A stretch of 64,000 bases of DNA from Streptomyces longispororuber (GTDB lineage Bacteria > Actinomycetota > Actinomycetes > Streptomycetales > Streptomycetaceae), in NCBI RefSeq assembly GCF_014656095.1, contig NZ_BNBT01000009.1, positions 44,440 to 108,439 on the forward strand. The letters are read 5' to 3'. Position 1 is the first letter of the stretch. Every line of letters starts with the position of its first letter. This document shows positions 16,951 through 25,457 of the stretch, one piece after another. The notes below the pieces were generated by a model. That model ran no database searches, was not told the origin of the DNA, and saw only the letters and a program-made list of their open reading frames with translations. The position numbers and the translations under genes are program-made.

Positions 16951-17811
16951 ATGCAGTACGGCCCCGCGGTGCGCCGGCGCAAGCTCGGCGCGGAATTGCG
17001 GGCGCTGCGCGCCGAGGCGGGCCTCACCAGTGGCGAGGCCGCCGCGCTCGTCGGCTGGCACCAGTCGAAGGTGAGCCGGATCGAGACGGGCCGCAGCGGT
17101 GTGAAGGCCGCGGACGTACGGCTTCTGCTGGAGACGTACCAGGTCAAGGACCCGCATCTGCGGGAGCTGCTCGTCGCCCTCGCGGGCGGCGGGGACGAGC
17201 ACGGGCGCCACCACTGGTGGCACGCCTACCGGGGGCTCCTGCCGCCCGCGTACCGCGACTTCATCAGCCTGGAGTCACAGGCCTGCCGGGTGCGCACGCT
17301 GGAGACCACGGTGGTGCCCGGTCTGTTGCAGACCCCGGAGTACGCCCGCGCGGTGACACGTGCCGCCCTCGGCGGGATGCCGGAGGAGCAGGTCGAGGCG
17401 CTGGTGCAGGTGCGCCTCGCCCGCCAGGACGTGCTGCGCAGCGAGCCGCCGCTGCGGCTGAGCGTCATCCTGGACGAGGCGGTGCTGCGGCGGGAGGTGG
17501 GCGGGCCCGAGGTGCTTTCCGGACAGTTGCGGCGGTTACTCGACGCGGCCCAGTTGCCTCAAGTGCGGCTCCAGGTGCTGCCGTTCACCTCCGGAGAGCA
17601 CATGGGCCTGATCAGCCCTTTCGTTATTCTTTCCTTTCCGAACATTTCTGATCTGGATGTGGTTGTTCTCGACCACTTGACGAGTAGCCTCTACCTCGAA
17701 CGGAAAGAAGACCTCCAGGCGTACACCGACGCCTTCAACTCCCTCCAGGGACAGGCGCTTTCCGTTCAGGATTCAATGGATTACCTCGCCGTTTTAGGTG
17801 ACGGCGCGTAA
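16951..17811 (+). CDS. XRE-family regulator with DUF5753 domain (WhiJ type)
   Basis: 286 residues from the ATG at 16951, with AAGGAG seven bases upstream. Residues about 8-62 are a Cro/C1-type HTH (LGAELRALRAEAGLTSGEAA, then WHQSKVSRIETGRSGV). Residues about 95-275 are the DUF5753 domain: YRDFISLESQACRVRTLET, VVPGLLQTPEYARAVTRA, RLSVILDEAVLRREVGG, and VVLDHLTSSLYLERKEDL. It is 9 bp from a DUF397 gene and divergent from an anti-sigma-type ATPase, forming the WhiJ/AbaA-like trio. It is predicted to bind DNA in the shared promoter region 16688-16950. Confidence 0.93.
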   Translation: MQYGPAVRRRKLGAELRALRAEAGLTSGEAAALVGWHQSKVSRIETGRSGVKAADVRLLLETYQVKDPHLRELLVALAGGGDEHGRHHWWHAYRGLLPPAYRDFISLESQACRVRTLETTVVPGLLQTPEYARAVTRAALGGMPEEQVEALVQVRLARQDVLRSEPPLRLSVILDEAVLRREVGGPEVLSGQLRRLLDAAQLPQVRLQVLPFTSGEHMGLISPFVILSFPNISDLDVVVLDHLTSSLYLERKEDLQAYTDAFNSLQGQALSVQDSMDYLAVLGDGA

Positions 17812-17820
17812 GGAGGCACC

Positions 17821-18045
17821 ATGACTGCACTGCCTCGGTCCGTTCCCTCCAGCACGTCTCTCAGGGACGCGCGATGGTGGCGCAGCAGCCGCAGCAACGG
17901 CATGAACAACTGTGTGGAGACGGCCTCGCTCGGCTCCGGCCCGCTGGCGGAACTGCTCGCCGTGCGCGACTCGAAGAACACGGCAGGACCAGCCGTGCTC
18001 TTCTCACCCACGGCCTGGGAAGACTTCATCGACGCCCTTCGGTGA
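17821..18045 (+). CDS. DUF397 protein
   Basis: 74 residues. The DUF397 core is clear: ARWWRSSRSNGMNNCVETA, LLAVRDSKNTAGPAVLFSP and TAWEDFIDAL. These small proteins pair with the upstream XRE/DUF5753 regulator and modulate its DNA binding. The start ATG is 9 bp after the regulator stop, with AAGGAG overlapping that stop codon. This indicates translational coupling in a two-gene operon. Confidence 0.95.
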   Translation: MTALPRSVPSSTSLRDARWWRSSRSNGMNNCVETASLGSGPLAELLAVRDSKNTAGPAVLFSPTAWEDFIDALR

Positions 18046-18122
18046 AGCCCCCTCGGCCCTGAAATGAGGCCCGAGTGAGTGCGCCGGACCCTGGACCCAG
18101 GTCGTAGGTGCCAGATCTCAGG

Positions 18123-19259
18123 TCAGGGTGCGGTGCGGCTGATCACACCGACGACCTCGGCGAGTTCCGAGTCGCCCAGGTCGGCGCGGGCGGTCAGCCG
18201 CAACCGCGAGACGCCGTCGGGGACCGACGGCGGACGGAAGCACCCCACGGCAACACCGGCGGCCCTGCAGTCGGCCGCCCAGCGCACCGCCGCCGCGGGC
18301 GACGGGGCGCGTACCGAGACGACGGCGGCGTCCGGACGGACCGCCGAGAACCCCTCCCCCACCAGCAGCTCGTACAGCCGGCCCGCCACCGTGCGCGCGC
18401 GTGCGGCGCGCTCCGGCTCCCGGCCGAGCAGCCGCAGGGCCGCCAGCGCCGCCCCGGCGGCCGCGGGCGCGAGGCCCGTGTCGAAGATGAACGTCCGCGC
18501 GGTGTTGACCAGGTGGTCGATGACCCGGGCCGGGCCGAGTACGGCGCCGCCCTGGCTGCCCAGGGACTTCGAGAGCGTGACGGTGACCACCGTGTCCGGC
18601 GCGCCCGCGAGCCCGGCCGCGTGCGGGGCGCCCCGGCCGCCGGTGCCGAGCACGCCGAGGCCGTGGGCGTCGTCGACGACCAGGCCCGCGCCGTACTCCC
18701 GGCAGGCAGTGGCGAGTTCGCCCAGCGGCGCGGCGTCGCCGTCCACCGAGAACACCGAGTCCGTCACCGTGATCGCGGGCCCCTCGTGGCCGGCGAGCGC
18801 CTTGCGCACCGCCTCCGGGTTCGCGTGCGGCACCACCTGGGTCGTGCCGCGCGCCAGGCGGCAGCCGTCGATCAGCGAGGCGTGGTTGCCCGCGTCCGAG
18901 ACGATCAGCGAGCCGTACGGGGCGAGCGCGGTGACGGCCGCGAGGTTCGCCGCGTACCCGGACGACAGCACGAGGGCGGCCTCGGCGCCACAGAACGCGG
19001 CCAGCTCGCGCTCCAGTTCGGCGTGCAGTTCGGTGGAGCCCGTCACCAGGCGCGAGCCGGTCGCGCCGCCGCCCCAGCGACGGGCCGCCGCGGCCGCCGC
19101 AGCCGTGACCTCAGGGTGGCGGGCGAGGCCCAGGTAGTCGTTGCCCGCGAGGTCGAGCAGGGGGGATTCGGCCGGGCGCGGGCGCAGGGCGCGCACGAGC
19201 CCGGCGCGCTCCCGCTCCCGCGCCCGCTCGTCGATCCAGTCGAACGGCGCGCTCGCCAT
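18123..19259 (-). CDS. bioF: 8-amino-7-oxononanoate synthase
   Basis: 378 residues. This PLP enzyme condenses pimeloyl-ACP/CoA with alanine in the first dedicated ring-building step of biotin synthesis. It shows the alpha-oxoamine synthase signatures [63 protein letters not shown] and the PLP lysine block [14 protein letters not shown]. It is divergent from bioB-bioA-bioD, with 176 bp between the two starts. That shared region carries a perfect inverted repeat that could coordinate both transcripts. Confidence 0.95.
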   Translation of the reverse strand: MASAPFDWIDERARERERAGLVRALRPRPAESPLLDLAGNDYLGLARHPEVTAAAAAAARRWGGGATGSRLVTGSTELHAELERELAAFCGAEAALVLSSGYAANLAAVTALAPYGSLIVSDAGNHASLIDGCRLARGTTQVVPHANPEAVRKALAGHEGPAITVTDSVFSVDGDAAPLGELATACREYGAGLVVDDAHGLGVLGTGGRGAPHAAGLAGAPDTVVTVTLSKSLGSQGGAVLGPARVIDHLVNTARTFIFDTGLAPAAAGAALAALRLLGREPERAARARTVAGRLYELLVGEGFSAVRPDAAVVSVRAPSPAAAVRWAADCRAAGVAVGCFRPPSVPDGVSRLRLTARADLGDSELAEVVGVISRTAP

Positions 19260-19349
19260 GGGGCCTCCAGGTCGTCGTCCGCACGGGCGGTGCGAAAGGA
19301 TGCGTTTGTAGACAGTGCACAGACCCTAGCCGCCGCGCCACCGGGCCAT

Positions 19350-19369
19350 GGTGTGGCAATACCCACACC
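19350..19369. promoter_or_regulatory. Candidate bio operator in the divergent bioF/bioB region
   Basis: GGTGTGG (19350-19356), six bases, then CCACACC (19363-19369): a perfect 7-bp inverted repeat near the centre of the 176-bp region between divergent bioF and bioB. It does not match the BirA or BioQ operators I know. Calling it an operator is inference. Confidence 0.45.
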
Positions 19370-19435
19370 TGCTCCGGGTTCTGTTGTGCGGTTTCTCCAT
19401 GGTCAGAGAGACTGTCGTACGTCAGGATCGGCGCC

Positions 19436-20707
19436 ATGGATCTGCTCAACACCTTGGTGGACAAGGGGCTTCGGCGGGAAGCGCCGACCCGTGACGAGGC
19501 GCTGGCCGTGCTCGCGACCTCCGACGACGAGCTGCTCGACGTGGTGGCGGCGGCCGGAAAGGTACGGCGCCACTGGTTCGGGCGGCGGGTGAAACTCAAC
19601 TACCTGGTCAACCTGAAGTCCGGCCTGTGCCCGGAGGACTGCTCGTACTGTTCGCAGCGGCTCGGCGCGGACACCGGCATCCTGAAGTACACCTGGCTGA
19701 AGCCGCAGGAGGCCTCCGAGGCCGCGGCGGCCGGGCTGGCCGGCGGCGCCAAGCGCGTCTGCCTGGTGGCGAGCGGCCGGGGGCCGACGGACCGCGACAT
19801 CGACCGGGTCTCGGACACCGTCAAGGCGATCAAGGAGCAGAACGAGGACGTCGAGGTCTGCGCGTGCCTCGGGCTGCTCTCCGAGGGCCAGGCCGAGCGG
19901 CTGCGCGGCGCGGGCGTCGACGCGTACAACCACAATCTGAACACCTCGGAGTCGACGTACGGCGCCATCACGAAGACGCACACCTACGCCGACCGGGTCG
20001 ACACCGTGCGGAAGGCGCACGCGGCCGGGCTCTCCGCCTGCTCGGGGCTGATCGCGGGCATGGGCGAGACGGACGCGGACCTCGTCGACGTCGTCTTCTC
20101 GCTGCGCGCGCTCGACGCGGACTCCGTGCCGGTGAACTTCCTCATCCCCTTCGAGGGCACCCCGCTGGCCAAGGAGTGGAACCTCACGCCGCAGCGCTGC
20201 CTGCGCATCCTCGCCATGGTGCGGTTCGTCTGCCCGGACGTCGAGGTCCGCATCGCGGGCGGCCGTGAGCTGCACCTGCGCACGCTCCAGCCGCTGGCCC
20301 TGCACCTCGCCAACTCGATCTTCCTCGGCGACTACCTGACCAGCGAGGGCCAGGCGGGCAAGGCCGACCTGGAGATGATCGCGGACGCCGGGTTCGAGGT
20401 GGAGACCACGGAGCAGGTGACGCTGCCGGAGCACCGCCGCGGCGGAGGCTGCGGTTCCGTGTGCGGGTCGGATGCGGCGGAGGCGTGCGGGACCGAAGCC
20501 GGGGCGGCACAGGCCGCTGGGGCGGCGGGGACGGACGGGACGGCCGCCGGGCCGGGGACGGACGGGACGGCTTCCCGGCCGGATGCGGACGGGGCGGCTT
20601 CCGGGCCGGGGGCGGCCGCGGCGGAGACCGCCGTGCCCGGGGCGCGCACGGACCTGGTGGCCGTACGCCGCCGGGGCCCGGGGACGGACCTGGCGCCCAA
20701 TGCCTGA
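19436..20707 (+). CDS. bioB: Biotin synthase (radical SAM)
   Basis: 423 residues. BioB inserts sulfur into dethiobiotin. The radical-SAM cluster motif is C65-PED-C69-SY-C72, followed by [31 protein letters not shown] and [15 protein letters not shown], all typical. The catalytic domain ends near residue 335. The extra ~85 residues start Cys/Gly-rich ([17 protein letters not shown]) and continue as an Ala/Gly/Thr/Asp low-complexity tract. They end in a conserved-looking [20 protein letters not shown]. Such tails occur in Streptomyces BioB; the Cys-rich piece could help handle Fe-S. It overlaps bioA by 8 bp. Confidence 0.95.
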   Translation: MDLLNTLVDKGLRREAPTRDEALAVLATSDDELLDVVAAAGKVRRHWFGRRVKLNYLVNLKSGLCPEDCSYCSQRLGADTGILKYTWLKPQEASEAAAAGLAGGAKRVCLVASGRGPTDRDIDRVSDTVKAIKEQNEDVEVCACLGLLSEGQAERLRGAGVDAYNHNLNTSESTYGAITKTHTYADRVDTVRKAHAAGLSACSGLIAGMGETDADLVDVVFSLRALDADSVPVNFLIPFEGTPLAKEWNLTPQRCLRILAMVRFVCPDVEVRIAGGRELHLRTLQPLALHLANSIFLGDYLTSEGQAGKADLEMIADAGFEVETTEQVTLPEHRRGGGCGSVCGSDAAEACGTEAGAAQAAGAAGTDGTAAGPGTDGTASRPDADGAASGPGAAAAETAVPGARTDLVAVRRRGPGTDLAPNA

Positions 20708-22007
20708 CCCCGTGCTCGACGTACAGCGGATCCTGGATCTCGACCGGGCGCACGTGTGGCACCCGTACGGTCCGATGCCCGGGCAGCAGGAGCCCCTGGT
20801 CGTGGAGTCGGCCGCGGGGGTGCGCCTCAAGGTCGCCGGTGCCGGTGAGCTGATCGACGGCATGTCCTCGTGGTGGTCGGCCGTCCACGGCTACAACCAC
20901 CCCGTCCTCAACGAGGCGGTGCGCGGGCAGCTCGACCGGATGAGCCACGTGATGTTCGGCGGGCTCACCCACGAGCCCGCCGTGCGCCTCGCCAAGCGGC
21001 TCGTGGACATCACGCCCGAGGGCCTGGAGCACGTCTTCCTCGCCGACTCCGGGTCGGTGTCCGTCGAGGTCGCGGTCAAGATGTGCCTCCAGCACTGGCG
21101 CTCGCTCGGCCGGCCCGAGAAGCGGCGGATGCTGACCTGGCGCGGCGGCTACCACGGCGACACCTGGCAGCCCATGGCGGTGTGCGACCCCCAGGGCGGC
21201 ATGCACCACCTGTGGCAGGGGGTCCTGCCCCAGCAGGTCTTCGCCGACCTGCCCCCCGCCGGCTTCGACGCGTACGACGAGACGTACGCGCAGCACCTGC
21301 GCGACCTGGTCGGGCGCCACGCGCACGAGCTCGCGGGCGTCATCGTGGAGCCCGTGGTGCAGGGGGCGGGCGGCATGCGCTTCCACTCGCCGCGGTACCT
21401 GCGGGCGCTGCGGGAGGCGTGCGACGCGCACGACGTGCTGCTCGTGTTCGACGAGATCGCGACGGGGTTCGGCCGCACGGGCGCGCTGTTCGCGGCGGAC
21501 CACGCGGCCGTGACGCCCGACGTGATGTGCCTCGGCAAGTCCCTCACCGGCGGCTATCTGACGATGGCGGCGACGCTGTGCACGGCGCGCGTCGCCGAGG
21601 GCATCGCGCGCGGCGAGGTGCCCGTGCTCGCGCACGGCCCGACGTTCATGGGCAACCCCCTGGCCGCGGCGGTGGCGAACGCGTCCATCGACCTGCTGCT
21701 CGGCCAGGACTGGCAGACCGAGGTCAAGCGCATCGAGTCCGGCCTGCGCGCGGGTCTCGCCCCGGCCGCCGAACTGCCCGGGGTCCGGGACGTCCGGGTC
21801 CTGGGCGCCCTCGGTGTCGTCCAACTCGACCACCAGGCCGACGTGGAAGCGGCCACCCGGGCCGCGGTGCGGGCGGGCGTGTGGCTGCGGCCGTTCCGCG
21901 ACCTCATCTACACCATGCCGCCCTACATCACCTCGGACGACGACGTGGCGCGCGTCGGACAGGCCGTCCGCGCGGCGGCGCGCGCGAGCACGGAGGCACA
22001 GAAGTGA
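20700..22007 (+). CDS. bioA: Adenosylmethionine-8-amino-7-oxononanoate aminotransferase
   Basis: 435 residues from the ATG at 20700, overlapping the bioB end by 8 bp. BioA transfers the amino group of SAM to 8-amino-7-oxononanoate to give 7,8-diaminononanoate. Class-III aminotransferase blocks are clear: [55 protein letters not shown] and the PLP-lysine motif [17 protein letters not shown], with [15 protein letters not shown] near the C-terminus. It is the middle gene of bioBAD. The frame upstream of 20700 belongs to the bioB tail. Confidence 0.95.
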   Translation: MPDPVLDVQRILDLDRAHVWHPYGPMPGQQEPLVVESAAGVRLKVAGAGELIDGMSSWWSAVHGYNHPVLNEAVRGQLDRMSHVMFGGLTHEPAVRLAKRLVDITPEGLEHVFLADSGSVSVEVAVKMCLQHWRSLGRPEKRRMLTWRGGYHGDTWQPMAVCDPQGGMHHLWQGVLPQQVFADLPPAGFDAYDETYAQHLRDLVGRHAHELAGVIVEPVVQGAGGMRFHSPRYLRALREACDAHDVLLVFDEIATGFGRTGALFAADHAAVTPDVMCLGKSLTGGYLTMAATLCTARVAEGIARGEVPVLAHGPTFMGNPLAAAVANASIDLLLGQDWQTEVKRIESGLRAGLAPAAELPGVRDVRVLGALGVVQLDHQADVEAATRAAVRAGVWLRPFRDLIYTMPPYITSDDDVARVGQAVRAAARASTEAQK

Positions 22008-22112
22008 GCACGCGAGACACAGGAATGAGCGCGTGAAGCGCAGAAGTGAGCACACGAAGCGGAGAAAGCGCTGAAAGCGCAGAAGTGGGCGTGCGAAGCA
22101 CGGACGTGAGCA
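21998..22112. repeat. Degenerate tandem repeat between bioA and bioD
   Basis: Diverged units of roughly 20-40 bp centred on GCAGAAGTGAGCACRCGAAG fill the 118-bp gap. Each unit carries a GTGAGC or ATGAGC resembling the bioD start, as if the translation-start neighbourhood had been duplicated repeatedly. Confidence 0.6.
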
Positions 22113-22125
22113 AGGAGGGCGCGGC

Positions 22126-22845
22126 GTGAGTGTCGTCGTGGTGTCCGGGACGGGCACGGAGATCGGGAAGACGGTGACGACGGCGGCCGTCGCCGCGGTG
22201 GCGCTCGCCGCCGGGCGCAGCGTCGCCGTCCTCAAGCCCGCGCAGACCGGGGTCGGGCCCGGGGAACCGGGGGACGTCGACGAGGTGCGGCGGCTCGCGG
22301 GCGAGGGCGTCACCGGCCGGGAACTCGCCCGCTTCCCCGAGCCGCTGGCCCCGGCGACGGCCGCGCGGCGCGCCGGCCTCGCGCCCGTCACTCCGGCCGA
22401 GGTCGCCGAGGCCGCGGAGAAGCTCGCGGCCTCCCACGACCTCGTCCTCGTCGAAGGGGCCGGAGGCCTGCTCGTACACCTCGACGACACGGGCGCGACC
22501 CTGGCGGACGCGGCGCGGGAGCTCGGCGCGCCGGTGCTCGTCGTCGCCACGGCGGGGCTCGGCACGCTCAACGTCACCCGGCTGACGGGCGAGGCGCTGC
22601 GGGCGCGGGGGCTGGAGACGCTCGGCGTGGTCATCGGGAGCTGGCCCGCGGAGCCGGACCTCGCGGCCCGCTGCAACGTGGCGGAGCTGAGCCCGATGGC
22701 GGGCGCTCCGCTGCTCGGCGCGGTGCCGGAGGGGGCCGGGGGCCTGGACGGCGAGCGGTTCCGGGCCGAGGCCGCGGGGTGGCTCGGGGCGGAGCTCGGA
22801 GGGACGTGGGAGGCCGGGGCGTTCGCTTCCGCCTCTGCTTCCTGA
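22126..22845 (+). CDS. bioD: Dethiobiotin synthetase
   Basis: 239 residues from a GTG at 22126, with AAGGAGGG eight bases upstream. BioD is an ATP-dependent carboxylase closing the ureido ring of dethiobiotin. The P-loop is GTGTEIGKT (residues 8-16), followed by VLKPAQTG (substrate lysine), LVLVEGAGGLLVHLDD, and VVATAGLGTLNVTRLT. Length fits the family; the last ~15 residues are Ala/Ser filler. It is last in bioBAD, 118 bp after bioA. Confidence 0.95.
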   Translation: MSVVVVSGTGTEIGKTVTTAAVAAVALAAGRSVAVLKPAQTGVGPGEPGDVDEVRRLAGEGVTGRELARFPEPLAPATAARRAGLAPVTPAEVAEAAEKLAASHDLVLVEGAGGLLVHLDDTGATLADAARELGAPVLVVATAGLGTLNVTRLTGEALRARGLETLGVVIGSWPAEPDLAARCNVAELSPMAGAPLLGAVPEGAGGLDGERFRAEAAGWLGAELGGTWEAGAFASASAS

Positions 22846-23239
22846 CCGGTCTCCGATCGATTCCGCGCCGCCCTGCCCCGCTCCGCCCCTTTCTGCTCCG
22901 CCCTGCCCATTTTCGGCCACGTACCGTCCGAGTCCCGGGTGGCGTCGGCGTCCGGGGGCGGGGGCAGGGACGGAGTCTTCCGTTCCGCTCACCCGCTCAC
23001 CCGCTCACCCGTTCGCCCCGTTGCGCCGCGGGCGCGGGTGAGCGGGGAGTTCGGCGCGGGTGCGCGGGGAGGTGGGGAGCGGGTGCGCGGGGAACGGCCT
23101 GTTGTGCAGCGGGGTGCGTCCGCCGCGATGCGGAAGGGTTTCCGCCGGTCCGGCGTTCGCGGACAGGGCGCGCGGCGCCGGTTGGGCCGCCACGGGAAGG
23201 GGGAGATATCAGCCATCCACCCTCCGTGAGGAGGCCGCC
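22846..23239. other. Intergenic with short pyrimidine/CGCTCACC repeats
   Basis: No gene supported. CGCTCACC units repeat three to four times at about 22986-23012, and there is a CCGCCCTGCCC repeat near 22870-22910. Confidence 0.5.
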
Positions 23240-23899
23240 GTGCCGACCGCGAAACCCGCCGTCCACCACCCTCTCTTCGCCCGCTTCTACGCCCGCGTCA
23301 GCGTCGCGTCCGAACCGGCGGTCGCCCCGCACCGCGCGGAGCTCCTGACCGGGGCCTCCGGCCGTGTCATCGAGGTCGGCGCCGGCAACGGGCTGAACTT
23401 CCCGCACTACCCCGCCACCGTCTCCGAGGTCGTCGCGATCGAACCGGAGCGGCTGCTGCGGCAGTTGGCCGTGTCGGCCGCGCTGCGCGCCGACGTACCG
23501 GTGGACGTGGTCCCGGGGGCCGCGGAGGCGCTGCCGGTCAAGAGCGAGGCCTTCGACGTGGCCGTGGCCTCGCTCGTGCTGTGCAGCGTACGCGACGTCA
23601 CGCGCGCCCTCGGCGAGCTGCGGCGGGTGCTCCGGCCGGGCGGCGAGCTGCGGTTCTTCGAGCACGGCCGGGCCCCGGGCGCGGCCCACGCCCTGGCGCA
23701 GCGCGCCCTGGACCGCACGGTGTGGCCGCTGCTCTTCGGCGGCTGCCACACCGCGCGGGACCCGGTGGAGGCGCTGCGCCGGGCCGGGTTCGAGCTGGGC
23801 CCCTACCGCCGCGTCCGGGTGCCGGCGGCGGGCCCGGGCCTGCCCACGTCCCCGTGCGTGCTCGGCACGGCGCGGCGGCCGCGGGAGGACGGGGACTGA
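23240..23899 (+). CDS. Class I SAM-dependent methyltransferase
   Basis: 219 residues from the GTG at 23240, with GAGGAGG nine bases upstream. It follows the UbiE/Methyltransf_11 plan: motif I VIEVGAGNGLNFPHYP (SAM glycine loop, about residues 36-51), acidic residue AIEPERL, motif II AFDVAVASLVLCSVRDV, and motif III RRVLRPGGELRFFEHGR. The substrate is unknown; the nearest annotated relatives are generic methyltransferases of actinomycetes. It has no operon partner on its strand. Confidence 0.92.
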   Translation: MPTAKPAVHHPLFARFYARVSVASEPAVAPHRAELLTGASGRVIEVGAGNGLNFPHYPATVSEVVAIEPERLLRQLAVSAALRADVPVDVVPGAAEALPVKSEAFDVAVASLVLCSVRDVTRALGELRRVLRPGGELRFFEHGRAPGAAHALAQRALDRTVWPLLFGGCHTARDPVEALRRAGFELGPYRRVRVPAAGPGLPTSPCVLGTARRPREDGD

Positions 23900-23938
23900 G
23901 CGGCGGCCCGGGGGCGCCTTGGGGGGCCGGGCCGGTGC

Positions 23939-24301
23939 TCAGATCGGCTGGACCAGGTTCACCTTGTTGCCGTCCGGATCCTTGACGTGCGCGACCCGCT
24001 GGCCCCAGGGCATGTCGTTCGGCGGGCCGAGCACGGTGCCGCCGAGTCCCTCCACGTGGCCGAGCAGGGCGTCGACGTCCGGGACCAGGACACTGAGGAG
24101 CGAGCGCTGCGGCGTGTCGAGGGGGGCCTTCTCGTCGGCCACGAGGCCCAGCTCCGAGTCCCCCACGCGCAGCGCCACGAAGAAGACGGGCCCCTCGTCC
24201 GGGACGCGGGTGGTCTGCTCGGCGCCGAGGAGCTGGGCGTAGAAGGACTGGAGCCGGACGACGTCCGGAGTGACGAGCATCGGCTGGATGGTGGCGGACA
24301 T
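23939..24301 (-). CDS. VOC-family (glyoxalase-fold) protein
   Basis: 120 residues: a single VOC module of paired beta-alpha-beta-beta-beta units. It starts SATIQPMLVTPDVVRLQSFYAQLLGAEQ and ends with the family hallmark GQRVAHVKDPDGNKVNLVQP. Metal-ligand positions are not all conserved, so it could be an enzyme or a binding protein (for example antibiotic resistance type). It is convergent with the methyltransferase. Confidence 0.88.
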   Translation of the reverse strand: MSATIQPMLVTPDVVRLQSFYAQLLGAEQTTRVPDEGPVFFVALRVGDSELGLVADEKAPLDTPQRSLLSVLVPDVDALLGHVEGLGGTVLGPPNDMPWGQRVAHVKDPDGNKVNLVQPI

Positions 24302-24360
24302 GTCCGACCTCCCGAGGTCGCGAAGGGTGCACGGTTGTGCGAGGGTGACCGCCGGGGCGC

Positions 24361-24600
24361 GCGGAACTCATCGGTCCACGCCGCAAGGCTCGCGCGACGC
24401 GCTCGAACGCCCGGCACGAAGACGCAGGGCGCGGAACTCACCGGTCCACGCCCCGCGGCCCGCGCGGCGCGCTCGGACGCCTGGTACGAAGACGCAGGGC
24501 ACGGAACTCACCGGTCCACGCCCCGCGGCCCGCGCGGCGCGCTCGGACGCCCGGCACGAAGACGCAGAGCACAAGGAAGCCCGGTACGAACTCGCAGGCT
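24361..24600. repeat. 70-bp tandem repeat, three copies plus remnant
   Basis: Three consecutive 70-bp units (24361-24430, 24431-24500, 24501-24570), each beginning GCGGAACTCA or ACGGAACTCA and ending GACGCAGGGC or similar. Units 2 and 3 differ at only a few positions, while unit 1 is more diverged. A partial fourth unit (24571-24600) follows. The array lies between the VOC gene start and the toxin gene end and codes for nothing convincing. Confidence 0.92.
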
Positions 24601-24688
24601 CAGGCAGGCCAGGGAAGTGGCAGGAAAGCCGGGCGGTCAGCCCCTGTTCACCCGGCGGCGGCAGCCGTCCGGTCCGGCGCGCCGGGCG

Positions 24689-25060
24689 TCAGCGGCTCCA
24701 CTGGCGCAGCTCCCGCGCTATGTCCCGCACGCCCGCCCCGCCCTCCTTCACCAGGTGGGCGAGGTCCCGTACCTGCTCCGGGGAGGTCAGCACCTTCACG
24801 CCGCTCGCGACGAGGTACGCGTACGCGACCGACACGGCGAAGAGCGCGTTCGAGCGCTCCAGGGCGGGCACGTGCAGCAGGACCTGGAGCAATGCGGCGG
24901 CGCGGTCGTGCGGGCCTTCGTAGACGGGGACGTCGAAGATCTCCGCCTGATGCCGGGCGACGGCCGCCACCAGGGCGCCCCAGTCGGCGACTTGGGGGTC
25001 TCCCGGAGTCTTCTGTTCGGCGACCATGAGGAGCCAGGCGAGGTCGATGCGCAGGTTCAA
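24689..25060 (-). CDS. Doc/Fic-like toxin component, degenerate Fic motif
   Basis: 123 residues. The size and helical pattern match Doc-type toxins of Phd-Doc modules, and the frame follows an antitoxin gene by 3 bp. The usual Doc motif HxFx(D/E)ANKR corresponds to HVPALERSNA (about residues 68-77). Only the His is clearly kept; the Phe, Asn and Lys-Arg used for NTP binding are not. This is common to a Streptomyces group annotated as Fic-family toxin components, so the activity may differ from EF-Tu phosphorylation. A stable start (MNLRIDLAWLLMVAEQ) is conserved-looking. Confidence 0.75.
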   Translation of the reverse strand: MNLRIDLAWLLMVAEQKTPGDPQVADWGALVAAVARHQAEIFDVPVYEGPHDRAAALLQVLLHVPALERSNALFAVSVAYAYLVASGVKVLTSPEQVRDLAHLVKEGGAGVRDIARELRQWSR

Positions 25061-25063
25061 CGG

Positions 25064-25291
25064 TCAGCGACGACCTTCGCGGTCCGCGCCGAACTCCTCG
25101 GCGAAGACGGACTCGTACTGCTTCATGAAGTCGGCGGCGGCCTCCACGAACGTGTGGCCCTGCCGGCCGACGTCCTGCTTGACCAGCTCCTCGATGTACC
25201 GGTTCACGCTCATGCCGCGGGCCGTGGCGCGCTCGCGCGCGGCTCGGGCGGTGTGTTCGTCCACCCGCACGTTCAGCTGCGTCTTCGCCAT
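25064..25291 (-). CDS. Ribbon-helix-helix antitoxin
   Basis: 75 residues. Residues 1-45 form an Arc/CopG-like ribbon-helix-helix: AKTQLNVRVDEHTARAARER, then RGMSVNRYIEELVKQDV. The beta strand TQLNVRV contacts DNA. The C-terminal half (EAAADFMKQYESVFAEEFG) is an amphipathic, acidic helix suited to wrap the toxin. It precedes the Doc-like toxin by 3 bp in the expected antitoxin-first order, so the pair should be autoregulated. Confidence 0.88.
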   Translation of the reverse strand: MAKTQLNVRVDEHTARAARERATARGMSVNRYIEELVKQDVGRQGHTFVEAAADFMKQYESVFAEEFGADREGRR

Positions 25292-25457
25292 GTCCTCAAG
25301 CTAGCGCCGCCGCGCTAGCACCGACAAGGGGCCCCGGAGGGTGCCCCTTACATACGTCTCGTGGCCCGACCTGCGACGGATACCGGACGCTCCGCGGTGC
25401 CCCTACCCTCACAAGCCCCTCCGCGCTCCGCGGACGGTCACAACCAGGGAGGCGGCC

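Noticed and set aside
20184..22910. Minus-strand frame of 908 codons across the bio operon
   Set aside because: Overlaps well-supported bioB, bioA and bioD; no recognisable motif.
24302..24688. Peptides encoded by the 70-bp repeat
   Set aside because: 70 is not a multiple of three, so each unit changes frame; no start signal.
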